From Epiperipatus broadwayi (taxonomy: Eukaryota; Onychophora; Udeonychophora; Euonychophora; Peripatidae): DNA of 64,000 nt. The stretch lies in contig JAQFVV010012490.1 of assembly GCA_028023455.1 (NCBI GenBank), positions 4,402,576 through 4,466,575 of the forward strand, read 5' to 3'. The notes under the pieces were generated by a model. It made no database searches. It was not told where the DNA came from and saw nothing but the letters and a program-made list of their open reading frames with translations. Shown here one piece after another: positions 44,966-58,560 of this stretch (the stretch's first letter is position 1; the number at the start of each line of letters is the position of its first letter). A program made the translations under genes and the position numbers.

Positions 44966-46559
44966 TTATTTATCTTTGTGCTAATAATTTTTATTATTTA
45001 AGATATGACCAAGAGATGTCATTTATAAACTATAAATAAATTTTTTTTTTAAACCAAAAAAGAAGAAGAAAAAAAAAGAACTTATGTTATTATTATTATT
45101 GTTATTATTTTAGTAGATAGATATTTAAAGGTTGTTTTATTATTTTATCATTATGTATTATTATTTTTCAAGGTCTCATTAAATGTATAATATAGAAGGA
45201 AATATTATGCAAGGTATTTATTATTATTTTAGTTTAAGTTTTATTAGCATGTGCTAGTGCGTGGTAGAAAGGGAGACGGTCATTTAATGTAAAAAGAGGT
45301 AATGGTTCTTTTAAAAAGAAGCCCATTATATAGATTCTCATATTATATCTATGCGTTTTTTTTAATAGATTTAAAAAATAATTATTTTCAATAATTATTT
45401 AAACTAGAATATAAAGATTTATTATTTATCTAAGCCAAACTTGTTTTAAATTTGTGCTAATACAAATGCACTATTAAAAAAAATGTTATTTTGTCTTGCC
45501 TTGCCAATAGAAATTATTTGCTTTGTTTTTCAATCATCATTAATATGTTACCAAGTCCTAAATATTATATTATCAGATATGAAATATTTATTCCTTATTG
45601 CTTTTATAATTAGTAATTGATATTTTGACAGTAGTTCTTTGCTTATTGGGATTTGAATTGTCTGTGTATTATTATGCTTGTATATGTGTGTATTATTAAA
45701 TTCCACTATAATAATGTTAATTGCAAGTAAAAATAATATTAAGTCTATTGGTTTCGGGGGAAGAGAATGGTCAAATTAGAGATTTATTTAAGTATGAATT
45801 ATTGTTCTTTATTATGCTTGAATGGAAAAGTATTTTTGTGGCTATATGTAGTAAAGTTAGCAATGTTTTATAGTATTTATGGGATTGAGTAATCTCTCCC
45901 CTCTTTTGTATTTGAATATTTGACATGGGTAGATTGCCTAGTGTATTGTATGGGATTGAGTAATCTCTCTCTTTTCTGTGTATTGAGGTCTTTAATAGGA
46001 GTAGATTAAATCCTCCAGTTTTGATAGTTGATATTATGAATTAGAGCATGTGAAGCTCAGTATATTATCTCCCTGATTATTTGGTGATGACATTTATTCG
46101 CACCAGTTTAGTTAGTTTCAGAAGTAGACTTGGGAGTTTTGTGTTGTTATTTATCTGATTTGAATTGTAAAAATCTTTTATCCCCATGTGTTTATTGAAT
46201 GTTTTGCATCCTATACTATAGCCAAGTGTCAGATAATTTATTGATAAAAAGAAGAATAAAAGCAGAATTGATTTTCTTACAAAACAGCTATAGTGAAGTT
46301 AGTGATTAAAGCTTGATTGTCCATTGTCTTCGTCCATATTATGATTGTATTATAACTTCATAAGTAAACCGATTGGATTGATTAGTATTAATTATTTATT
46401 CCATGACTCAGCATAATACAGACTCTCTCATAAAGTGTTAATTTGAAAGATATAGAAAAATCCATTATTAGTGTATAACTTTAATTATCATTTTAAATCA
46501 TGTTACATTTATCATTTAAACTTTCATATCATCAATTTTCAATAGTCAATCAACATTGA

Positions 46560-46840
46560 GTAAGTAAGCAAAGAAGATAAAACATAAGTAATTAGTAGAA
46601 TTCTTTATTTCTATTGTGGCAAAGATAAAACATAGTTAATTAGTAGGATTATTTATTTCCATTTTGGCAAAATAAAACATAGTTAATTAATAGAATTCTT
46701 TACTTCATTTTTGTAAAGACAGAATATATTTAATTAATGGAGTTATTTATTTCATTTTGCAAGATATAGTTTGATAAGAATATATTTGATTAATGGAGAC
46801 GTTTATTTCATTTTGCAAAATGTAGTTTGATATTATTTTT
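46560..46840 (+). repeat. Minisatellite-like array, unit about 55-60 bp, five diverged units
   Basis: Units share the pattern 'gataaaacata.ttaatta.taga.tt.ttta.ttcattttggcaaa'. They start near 46577, 46622, 46671, 46728 and 46783. The array lies inside T2 and is not seen at the equivalent place of T1. Confidence 0.7.
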
Positions 46841-48269
46841 AGGTTTCAAACCCCTTTTACTTTATTTTTAGTTAATGTGTATTTGAAGTAAAATACAAAA
46901 TTTTGGTTTTATGTTATAATTGAATATAAATGTTTGACCATATGTTGGTTTTCATAGACTTATCAACTAATTGATAATTTAAGAGTGCTAAAACTAATAT
47001 GTTGAATATAGGGTAAAATTTTGTAGTTTACTATTTGAAGTTTAGAGCTATACTATTTCAATTCTATATGTTTATCAGAAGTGACTGATAACTAAAACCA
47101 TTTTGCAATAAAATGTAAAGATTTTATTTTTGTTCATTATTTAGTGTTAAAAATATAATGTGCTTCATAAATCTATGAAGATGTTTTGATAGATAAAATG
47201 TGTCAGATTTGAAATTAGAAAATTATATTGTGTTATCTATCCTTATGTAAATTTTAACCATTGATGCTAAAGACATCCAAAACTTGTATGTGTACCAATG
47301 AGAAAGAAATTAAATGTTTGCTTAACTATTTTCTAATTTTGTCAATAAATGTTTTATTTTTCAAAATTGTATTCAGAATTATTCTTTAACATACATTCGT
47401 ATTTCATATTTCCACACATGCTCACACATTTATTTTATTTAATATGATATAATTGTATTTTCATTTAATTTAATGATAAACATCCAGATATGATGTTGAT
47501 TTCCTTGATCCAAACACTGCATAAGATGTCAATTATTTATTGATTTTCTAAAAAGGTTTTATCATTTAGTAATTGTTTAGATGATGAATTAAAATCAAAA
47601 TGTGCCCGATTTCTTTCATTATCTAACTGCCATTATTTAGTTAGGGTATTGCTTAATTTATATTATTATTTTCATAATAATAAATAGTAGTTGTTAGGAA
47701 GTAGATTTTAGATTAAGCCATGCTATAAGTTAATTTGCTGAGATCTTCAATTTTTAATTCAGATTAAATAATAAATTCAGTTAACTGGTTCAGATTAATG
47801 TATAATTCGAAGTTTAGTAATTGTAGGTTTATTTTATATTTAATTCCAACTTACTACACAGTACAGTGATTAAACACTACATTTTAGTTATTGATTTAAT
47901 TTTCTAATATGGTAGAGGTTGTTCAATGCATGTGGATGATGGGAGGAGGTGAAGTATTGACTATAACTTGAGAATTTTGGATGGTAGAATTTTACCAATT
48001 AGTTCTTATTCATTTTAGAATTTGATAGATGTTTTATTCCTATTAATTATAATATTTCCTTCCATATCTAATGTACATTTTACACTCCATAGACCTCTGT
48101 ATTCTTCAACTGAGCTAGGCTAAGGTGAAACTTTATTTAAGAGCCTCATTGATAGTTTTAAAATAAGATTAGTTCCATAATTTATTCTATGATTCATAGA
48201 ATTGGCGCCCCAGGTATTTGTTAGTGATAGTGATTGGTAAAGAGGAGGGGTTACAATATATATATATAT

Positions 48270-49563
48270 ATGAAACAAAAAAACACAAGTTAAAAAACTT
48301 CCTAACGCTTGTATTTATGATAACAGATGGCGTTCTACCAAAAACACCGTCAAGCGCAGTTTTCTGTTTACATAAACGTCAGAGCGAGCATTCACTATCT
48401 CTAACTTTAATTCCACTTTCAGATCATGATTTCAAGCTATTTGCTATCGTCAGTGAAAGACAGGAATAAGAAACTAGATCTAAACACAAACTCTGAGCAT
48501 TTATGAAACAGTTTCTATTCAGCTTGCAAGCGTGAATCTTTTAGACACATTAATGTCTTCAAACTCAGAATAGCAAGCCAGATAGCTATATGGGTCTGAT
48601 CTCAGTTCAGCATCACATAGTAGAAGCCTCTGCAATATACATCATTGCAAGAAAGACCTCAAAGGTACATTTATGAAAAACAAAAAAACACAAGTTAAAA
48701 AACTTGCTAATGCTTGTATTTATGATAACAGATGGCGTTCTACCAAAAACACTGTCAAGCATAGTTTTCTGTTTACATAAATGTCAGAGCGAGCATTCAC
48801 TATCTCTAACTTTAATTCCACTTTCAGATCATGATTTCAAGCTATTTGCTATCGTCAGTGAAAGACAGGAATAGGAAACTAGATCTAAACACAAACTCTG
48901 AGCATTTATGAAAGTTTCTATTCAGCTTGCAAGCGTGAATCTTTTAGACATGTTAATGTCTTCAAACTCAGCATAGCAAGCCAGATAGCTACATGGGTCT
49001 GATCTCAGTTCAGCATCACCACATAGTAGAAGCCTCTGCAATATACATCATTGCAAGAAAGACCTCAAAGATACATTTATGAAAAACAAAAAAACACAAG
49101 TTAAAAAACTTGCTAACGCTTGTATTTATGATAACAGATGGCGTTCTACCAAAAACACCGTCAAGCGTAGTTTTCTGTTTACATAAATGTCAGAGCGAGT
49201 ATTCACTATCTCTAACTTTAATTCCACTTTCAGATCATGATTTCAAGCTATTTGCTATTATCAGTGAAAGACAGGAATAAGAAACTAGATCTAAACACAA
49301 ACTCTGAGCATTTATGAAACAATTTCTATTCAGCTTGCAAGCGTCAATCTTTTAGACACGTTAATGTCTTCAAACTCAGCATAGCAAGCCAGATAGCTAT
49401 ATGGGTCTGATCTCAGTTCAGCATCACCACATAGTAGAAGCCTCTGCAATATACATCATTGCAAGAAAGACCTCAAAGGTACATTTATGAAAAACAAAAA
49501 AACACAAGTTAAAAAACTTGCTAACGCTTGTATTTATGATAACAGATGGCGTTCTACCAAAAA
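48270..49563 (+). repeat. 406-bp satellite, three full units and one partial
   Basis: Units begin 'atgaaa.acaaaaaaacac' at 48270, 48673, 49079 and 49487, with periods 403, 406 and 408 bp. Identity is high (a handful of differences per unit), including 'gataacagatggcgttctac' and 'catcattgcaagaaagacct'. An 80-codon frame in each unit is preserved only because the units are similar. It has no recognisable domain. The array sits exactly after the (TA)n at the end of T2. Confidence 0.92.
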
Positions 49564-49795
49564 TGTGTCTAAAAGATTCACGCTTGCAAGCTGAATAGAA
49601 ACTGTTTCATAAATGCTCAGAGTTTTTGTTTAGATCTAGTTTCTTATTCCTGTCTTTCACTGACAATAGCAAATAGCTTGAAATCATGATCTGAAAGTGG
49701 AATTAAAGTTAGAAATAGTGAATGCTTGCTCTGACGTTTATGTAAACAGAAAACTACGCTTGATGGTGTTTTTGGTAGAACGCCATCTGTTATCA
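49564..49795 (-). repeat. Inverted partial unit of the 406-bp satellite
   Basis: At 49563 the array switches strand in mid-unit. 49564-49795 is the reverse complement of the interval from 'gataacagatggcg' to 'cttttagacac' of a unit. It ends directly at another (TA)n run (49795-49806). The block is therefore bounded by (TA)n on both sides. Confidence 0.9.
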
Positions 49796-49806
49796 TATAT
49801 ATATAT

Positions 49807-52800
49807 TCTAACCTGTAATTATGCATCTTCACTTCCAGATAATATATGATATAAAATAAAATGGGTTCTATCTCAGTTAATAATTAATAACTAAAATATT
49901 CAGCATTAAAATTAAAATATTTCACTAGCTCAAATTTAAAATGCGAATAAGGTTCAGTTTATAAAATAAATTAAAGAAATATTTAATATTTTCATGAGAC
50001 TTGAAGTGAAAATACAGGTGACAAGATAAATTACATTGAGCCAATATCCCACAGGATACTACCTCAATGGCATAAGAACACTATCCCCCCTTATTACTAT
50101 TTCAAATAACAAACTCATAGTATTCTTACGACTTTAATAACTTCTACTCACTAAGATTGAACCAATAATTAAATCTTAATCTTCTATTTAATAATCTAGC
50201 TCAATAAAATAATCTCAGGTTCATAAAGTTTATTCTAAGTTAATTTAAAAATACGGTAGTAAAATATGAGAAGGGATTTTATGTCATAATCTACTACACT
50301 GAAACTAATTATAATAAATAACAGTAATAATATTCTTCATTGTTTAACTAATTCTGTATATCTTCTTTTTTTACTATAATTTTATTACCATAATAAAATA
50401 ATGAAATAATATAATACGATCTTATATCTTCATGTAATGATATAATAAATACGTGGTAACATTTTAATAATCTGACAAACAAAATATGTGTGGCAACTGA
50501 TAGCATATAATTTAATATAATATTGTGTTAACTGATTTATGACAATAAAATAATGTAAGATTATGATTATTTAATTATAATGAATACCAATAAAATATTT
50601 AAAATTCTTATAATAATTTTCTATTTATCTTTTGTGCAAAATTATATATTTGTTTCAATTATTATGCATATATCGTGTTTTCATGCAGCGATATGGAGAA
50701 ATAAATAACTCTGACACAAAACTTTTGAAATAACAAAATTTAACAAAATTTATTACTAACAACAAATAAATAAACAATTTATTTACACTATTTACAGTGG
50801 ATATCCTTAACCTTTTTACTTTACAGTTTGATCTACTGGGTTATAAAAAATAATTTATATTTCAATTATATTTTTATTTAGATTTAGAACAAAATTTAAA
50901 AAAATGTTACTATTTGGTTTCTCAGTATGGTTAACTTATTACAAATATATTTATCTACTTTATTAGCAACAGCATTTTATCCTTAATATTATTAAACTAT
51001 CTTATTTTAAAAAAATCATACTTAGAAAACATTCTATAGAAAACAAAATTTTATAATGAGTATAGATTTCTCAAAATATTAAAAAATTTTCATCTTGCAA
51101 AGTCAAAGATGTTATACAAAATATTATCCAAAAATTCAGTACTAGATTTTAGTGTTTATCACACAATGTTTACTAATCATAATATATTCTTCTTTAAGCC
51201 TTACTTTAGTATGATATAAATGTAATCATCAATATATGTCTGTTAATTAATAAACAAAAATATACTATGCATATTGTTTACATAATTTACTTTGTACTAT
51301 TGTATTTTAAAAATATGCAATACTTATTTTCTCTTAAAAAAAAAAAATACTAAAGCATTTAAAATTATTATCACTTTAAAGAAAATATCTTTGTTTAGAT
51401 ACTTTATTTTTGAAAAATTTTATATTTCATTTCCGAAATAAAATTCAAAATATATTCTATGATTCTTTTCTTTCCTTAGGATACTTTGGATCTTCAATTT
51501 TAAGTTATAATATCCTATTCCTTCTAAGCAAATAAACCAATCTTATACAAAACGATAGCATAACCTAAGTTCTAAATTATTTATCATTTCTCTTAAATAT
51601 ATCTTACTGAACGATGCAGTTACATGAAATAAAGATAGCGAAAACAGATGCATAGGATTAAGGAAGAAAGCTAGAGTACTCTTAACATATCTCAAAATCA
51701 TGGTACAGTGCGAAGAGGTATGACATTTACCTGCCTAATATCCTCTAGTACGGGGACGATGTTAAAGCTATTTCTTCAGCTTTATTAGAACATCAAATAT
51801 TTAAAGAAATATAAACACTGTCCAAATAAAATGTGTATCAATCATAGGGCTTTGTTAACTTTGCTGATATTCACATAAAGACTAAATATTATTTCCATTC
51901 CTTATAACATCCTATTTCTTAAAACATCATCTTGGTTTCCTGTTCACTAAGTACTTCCAAGCCACTATCTCAACATTATTTCTCAAGATTTTCCACATCT
52001 TACATCGATAAATAACTATCTGCATTTACAAAAAACAATAAATAAAATTCATTAATAGTTAAACAATCTTACGATTCCATAAGAAAAGTCTGCTTACTTC
52101 ATTATTCTATATGTCTAATTATGTACAATCTACTTAGACAATATTTGAATATCCCACAACATGAAAATTTTTAAAAAATCACATAATTATTTGTTATGTT
52201 GGATTATATCACTAATAAAAAAAAATGAAAAAAAATTGTCGTATGCATATTTTCAAATCAATCCTATCTCATAATGTTTTTTAAAATGTTGTATGAAATG
52301 CGGTACATATAAGTAAAAAACTTTTACACTTCATTCTTCCAATTTATGGATGATCTAAAGAAAACAAAAAAATATACATTATAAATTATCAATAGTTATT
52401 ATTATTACCAATAACCTTTATCTAGTCATTGTGTTCAGTAAGCCTTTCTTTATCCACTTGAACATTGCAGATATAAAAAAAATTCACACCCATACACTTT
52501 ATATTAAAATATTTTTAGCTAAATTATTAGATTGTTATATTATAAAATTTTAATATTAATAAATTAATGTTTTTAAGTTTTTCCTAATCTTATATAAAAA
52601 TTTAGATTTAAACTAGGTTAACAAAATAAAAAGAATCAAAACTATAATTACATATTTTCTTGACGATAGTTCCTGCTAAGTCCAAAATGTTTATTATTTT
52701 CTCTAGAGTTTTTAAAAATGTTCTCCTCCAAGCGCATTAAAGTTTAAAATAAAATAATTATTAATCCATTTAATAAAATTTATAGAAAATAATCCTTGGT

Positions 52801-54676
52801 TTTAGTATTTAAGACGATAATTATTAAATCATAATATTAATTAATCCCGTGAAGCTTCTTTTTAAGTATTTTCTCTACCAATATTCTCTGTGTATCCGAT
52901 GTATCAATCCATCTAATTTAACTTTAAAAATATTCGATAAACTTTTAAGTACTATTTGTATTTCCATGGATCCATTTTTTTATTCATCTATGTGTTCACT
53001 TTTTTATCTATGTTTCCTTCTTGATACATTTAAACTTTCGTTTGGTATTTTTATAAATCTCTTTTAAAAACTAAAAAAAAAATGTTACCTTCAGAAAGGA
53101 TATAACATTTTACTCCTTTGAATATTATATTATATAAAATAATTCATGAAATATAATTATCTTATTACTATTTAAAAATAAATCTTGGATAAACTTATAA
53201 ATAATACGTTTCAATACATTTTTTTTTTTTTTAGACTTCGTATAATGTCCGAGCTGTTTTTTTGATTATGTACCAGAACAGGTCTTCGGTGAAATATTAA
53301 TAAAACTGTATCAATAAATATTCCAAACATTTTTACAGTATTACAATTTCTATCCATTTTATTCCACAGTATATCCATTTTTTATTGCGAAGTTTAGGTT
53401 AAATTTTTTAGATAAAATACGAATGATAAAGGAACTTTAAAAATTTAACAAAGCATGTTAAACGAAATTATTAAAATATTTTTTAGTTTACACTCTCTTT
53501 TTTGCAAGTTACTTAAAAAAATTATCAGTTAGTTTTTTGCAGATAAAGTTATAAGAAAGTACTAAAAAAAATTGACTAAAATAAAAGATTTAAAAAAAAT
53601 ACTATCTTTTTGATAGTTATAATTTACCTTTCTCCGGTTTCAATACATTATTAATCTCCCCCTATACCCCCGTGCAATTCATATTTATAGTCTGTAAGAA
53701 TACCTATTTCTATTGGTTAATTCTTACTTTAGCTTGAGAACAAATTTACATATTTTTAGTTTATAGTAGAATTAAATTTCAAAATTAGAAATCGTGACGT
53801 AATGAACTTAAAATATTATTTAAAATATCACTTTTAATTCAATTATAACTTTATTTAAATTATTTTAATCTTTTAAAATAACTTTTAAAATAACATTTAA
53901 TAACTTATTCCATTTCTTAATATTCAATTTATCTATTTTTATTTAAATAAAATATTTAATTTTTATATTATGAATGTATTCGTCTTTATTACATTACTTA
54001 AAACATTACATACGATAGTTAACTTAATATTTATTATTATTTGCTTTTATGATAGGCAATAATTCTATCCAATTCTATAATATAACTTTTAAAATATTTT
54101 AAACTTCGTTACTTTAAATACAAACAAACATGTGTGAAAGTATTAGTATACAAGTCACATGATTAATAACTTTGACAGACGATTTTCAATCTATTTCTCT
54201 GCCTAGATTTATATAATTGATACACTTATTATATTATATAAAATAATTATAAAAAATTTGGAAGAATAATTTTAAAAATATAGAACTAGATATAATTTTC
54301 ACCATCATAAAGTTTATTTTTAAAATATACTATATTAATTTTGACTATTAAATATGATTATAAATTTAAACACTGTATTTATTAAATTATCAGTTTTTAA
54401 ACTATTAAAATCGAATTTATTAAATATACTTTTAATATTTATAGCTGTGTTATTTAATATGGCCAGCTTTTACAACCATATGAAACAATATTTTAAGTTT
54501 TACTTAACTACTTTTTAAATAATTCGCTATAATTTTATATACTAGTATTTGCTTTAGCCTCAAATTGTACTTTAAAGATATAATTGACAAACTATAATTA
54601 ATAAATCAAAAGAACATATTCTAAAATTTAAAATTTTTAGTAATTGACTGTTATGAACTATTACTGACCTATAAAA
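49807..54676. other. AT-rich sequence between two (TA)n runs, no gene recognised
   Basis: About 4.9 kb lies between (TA)n at 49795 and 54687. Its left border 'ttctaacctgtaattatgcatcttcact' loosely resembles the inverted 3' end of T elements ('gtaacctatgctctcttcac' at 54701). Its length is also close to a T copy. I could not find the T leader or gag inside it, so I do not call it a T copy. Only chance frames are present. Confidence 0.4.
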
Positions 54677-56989
54677 AAGGGCACAATATATATATATATA
54701 GTAACCTATGCTCTCTTCACCTATCTCACTTTATGTACAAATAGATGCCCATGCACAAATTCTATACAAAATAGAATAAATTTATAATTGAAATTGCATT
54801 TCTACTTATTGATAAGACTCTTATGCTGCTACTATTCTATGGCAATGCTCAGTTGGGGGTTATAGGGTATGGTGGTCATATAGGATGCTAATGGCGATGA
54901 TAGAAGTATTTAGAAATAACAATTTTATAATGTTGATTCAATTATATTATAAGCATCTATTAAGTAATAAGAGCTATTGTGAAATTGATAATCATTACAC
55001 TCAATAAAGTATAGACAATGTTAAGGATTGGGTAAGTTTTTGTCTCATACCATTATCTATTCTAAGCAAGGTAAAAGCATATTTGGCACTTCAATATTAA
55101 GATCTGTTAAAACTATATTGTTTAAATAAATGGGACGTACTGGCAAATTAATAAATTTTATAGTTATATTATGTTGAACATATGTGTGTGTGGAAATGGT
55201 CAATCGAACGTATCTGATAAAACAGTTCAGAGGCAATCTTATTGTAACAAAACATTTATTACAAGAAAACATTATTTTATAACACATCGATGATGATTTT
55301 AACATTACCTTTACATTGGACACAGACTTGATTAAATAACATTAAATTATACAGTTTTGTACATTTAATATTTGAAGACACTTCCTCCTACTTATTATCT
55401 TATTTACATTGATCACTCTATTTGCTCATTTATCAACAATAAACAAAGAAAATTATACATTTACAATCCAATGTTAATATATCTATTCTCACTTGTGCTC
55501 TTAATAAGTTAAGACAAACAGTACCAAAGAATCAACTGATGCTATAAAATTAATTCTGAATATCTGTAGGTTAATATTTGCTATATAAATCCAAGTGACA
55601 GTTTCATTATTTTTCTTTCATTAGATAAAGTAAAATTTCATATACCTACAAATGTGTATCTATAATATGAAACTTAATACTGACTTTATCAAATTACCTT
55701 CAAATAAAATAATTTTTATAATATACTATTATGCTCATATTGGGAGGATGAATTAATAATGATAATAATGACAATATGTACCGTAATCTGTCAAGTACTC
55801 AGAACTCACAATTCTAATAATGGTTTATTTCTATATCTCTAATTTAATCATATTTCTGAATGTGTGTGCGTTTATAAGATTACAAACATGAAGCATTTAT
55901 TAATTATATCTCTATCAGAATACGGATGGTGCAGCAAGCTAATCTTTAAATTAATAATCTTATTTCAAGCATTTTATAGAAATCCACAAAACGTTTATCT
56001 GCTGTAACCAACATATATTGTCTGATGATAACTACGCCCGAATGAAGAAAGAAAGGGGGCTAATAATAAATAAACATTCACACATACGCGCGTGAGGGTT
56101 AACCAAAATCTCCAAATTCAAACTTAACTCATTAATAAATATGTACTAACTTTTAGGATACAAAGGTTGCGGAACTCTTCCGACTTATCATCAATAAATG
56201 GGGTATTTGCTACTTTATTTAGGGAATACAAACATCTCGGCATATTTTATTAAACCAAAAAAATCTACCACCACCCACGGCTCAACAAATAAGCAACCAA
56301 GGAAAAGAATTACTCAATCCACATATTAAAATCATCCTTTCTACCACTTCCTCATCCAAACGCATTTCATATATAAATGAATCTGTATGCAGACAAACTC
56401 TTAATTCTTCACATTCCTTTAACACACAGCACCAAACTGAAACTGATAGAAAAGCAAAATACAAATTTGGTAAATAGTTTACAACCGTGCACACACATGC
56501 GAACATACGATCATATATAAAATGATTTCTAAATCATTTGAAACAATAAAATGTCATATTAACAATAATTAAATTTAGACGAATCTATTACTTGTGAGAA
56601 TTATGAATATTGAATTTCAACTTAAAGTCAATACTATCAAGTAAGTTTAACTATTCTACATACTGGCATAAATATCTCCATGCATCCATCTATTATTATT
56701 AACTAAGGTATAATATTAAAGTATTTAATTAGAACTAATAACATGAGCACGAGAATATTCATTTTTCTTTTAACATAATACCAAAAAAAATTATCGACTT
56801 GGTATATTTTGTACGAACTCGTGGAGATTAGGCATATAAATAAATAACAATAATAAGTTATATTAAGCCTAAAAAAAATCTACCTGTCTATAATAGGCAA
56901 TAGGAAGAAATACATATCAACATTTAATCATTAAAATAAAAGTTTTTTTTTAGTTGCAGCTCACAATGATAACAACAGATTACTAACAT

Positions 56990-58420
56990 TAAAAAAACAT
57001 ATAAGCGTTGCTACTGCAGGCTGAAGTAAAATTTGATAAAAGCTGCAATAATTTCCAATGTTTTTAGAATTTCTAATAGATATCATATACAGCTTTGTGC
57101 ATATTGGAATCACTTATTGGTCAGATGAAACAAAATATCCGACTCGGTAAGATTATAGAAAGAAAAATTTATGACTTTACTCCGTTTTGGGTTGCTAGCA
57201 TTCAGTAAAAGTTTCACAACATTTAAATCCAAGGTTATCTTGTTTATCCATGCTTCTATAAACCACTTATAGCTAATTATTAAACATTATTCAGTCTCGC
57301 ATTCTATCACCCATTTTTATAGGTGTGAATGTTAAGATTATTTGGTATATATAACTATCCTATTATTGTAGAGAGTTAAAATAAACAAACTTTTCCATTT
57401 TAATTTTATTTTGCATAGCAAGAACAGCAAATTTATTAACTGAGAGTCCATAAAGCATTTCAGTAAAGAATTCAGCACACTTTTTCTAGTTAACTTCATT
57501 GTTAGTAATTTATACAATTTATTTATTTATTATAAATATGTTAAAGTAAATTATAATTAACAATTTTATATAATATCCATGCATTTTTGAACAAAGTAAA
57601 TGTAAACTATTAGCTGGTAAAAGCCAGAGCTGGGTACCTTTAGAATTTAGCCTTCCATGTACAGTCCTATTCTGAGTAGTATGAGAGAACTTTTTCCATA
57701 AAGGAATAGTAGAGAATTTTCACAATATTTAATTCACTTATTTCTTATTTTTTTTAGAAATTATTCCAGTTTCCATAACTATTTTGTCTTTCTGCTCACT
57801 TTTCTTCGTTTTTTACTTGGAATCTCTTATGAAAAACTGAGCTATGGCTCTTTTTTTTTTTTTGTTTTAATCAGCTTAGCAATATGCAAGAAATTTCTTG
57901 CTTGAAAAAAAAAATTTAGTAATAGAATATTGGGAAGAAAAAAAAATTAAATATTAAATTTACAAAGGCTAACTAATAATAAACAAATAAATAATTTTTA
58001 CAATTTTAAATGTAAGATTTTATGTAAGAAATAATTAATAAATTTCACATCATTTATTCATTATAAATATGTTAAAGTAAATTATAATTAACAATTTTAT
58101 ATAATATCCATGCATTTTTGAACAAAGTAAATCTAAATTATTAGCTGGTAAAAGCCAGAGCTGGGTACCTTTAGAATTTAGCCTTCCATGTACAGTCCTA
58201 TTCTGAGTAGTATGAGAGTACTTTTTCCATAAAGGAATAGTAGAGAATTTTCACAATATTTAATTCACTTATTTCTTATTTTTTTAGAAATTATTCCAGT
58301 TTCCATAACTATTTTGTCTTTCTGCTCACTTTTCTTCATTTTTTACTTGGAATCTCTTATGAAAAACTGAGCTACGGCTCTTTTTTTTTTTGTTTTAATC
58401 AGCTTGGCAATATGCAAGAA
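56990..58420 (-). pseudogene. T3 gag relic
   Basis: On the minus strand 'MKKSEQKDKIVMETGI' (about 58345) may be near the gag start. Further on, nucleotides matching the T1 gag block run through 'cacacctat', 'atgggtgatagaatgcg' (57320-57300) and 'aaaacattggaaattattgca' (about 57065). The last corresponds to T1 'LRTLEIIA'. The frame is broken throughout. Its equivalent in T1 confirms this as the gag region. Confidence 0.5.
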
Positions 58421-58560
58421 ATTTCTTGCTTGAAAAAAAAAAATTTAGTAATAGAATATTGGGAAGAAAAAAAAATTAAATATTAAATTTACAAAGGCTA
58501 ACTAATAATAAACAAATAAATAATTTTTACAATTTTAAATGTAAGATTTTATGTAATAAA
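57525..58560 (-). repeat. 531-bp tandem duplication inside T3
   Basis: The segment containing 'ttaaagtaaattataatt', 'gccagagctgggtaccttt' and 'agccttccatgtacagtcct' occurs at about 57525-58055 and again at about 58056-58560. The units differ at only about a dozen sites. It is younger than the divergence between T1 and T3. Confidence 0.92.

Larger units (their letters stand above)
42973..48270 (+). mobile_element. T-family retroelement, copy T2
   Basis: T2 starts GTGACCTTCTGGTTTGGCACC and ends with 'aaagaggagggg' plus 'ttac' plus (TA)n at 48238-48270. It is parallel to T1 and directly downstream of it. Shared landmarks with T1 are 'ataagtaaaccgat' (46360 against 41498), 'gaattggcgcc' versus 'gaattagcgcc' at the 3' side, and the gag block near 44890. 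Internal tandem repeats (45879-46000 and 46560-46840) lengthen it. No intact ORF remains. The 406-bp satellite abuts its right (TA)n. Confidence 0.72.

Noticed and set aside
48218-48469. 83-codon frame, repeated in the satellite, as a conserved small protein
   Set aside because: Conservation is explained by the recent tandem duplication of the DNA. Units contain equally conserved noncoding parts, and unit 2 has changes without sign of coding constraint.
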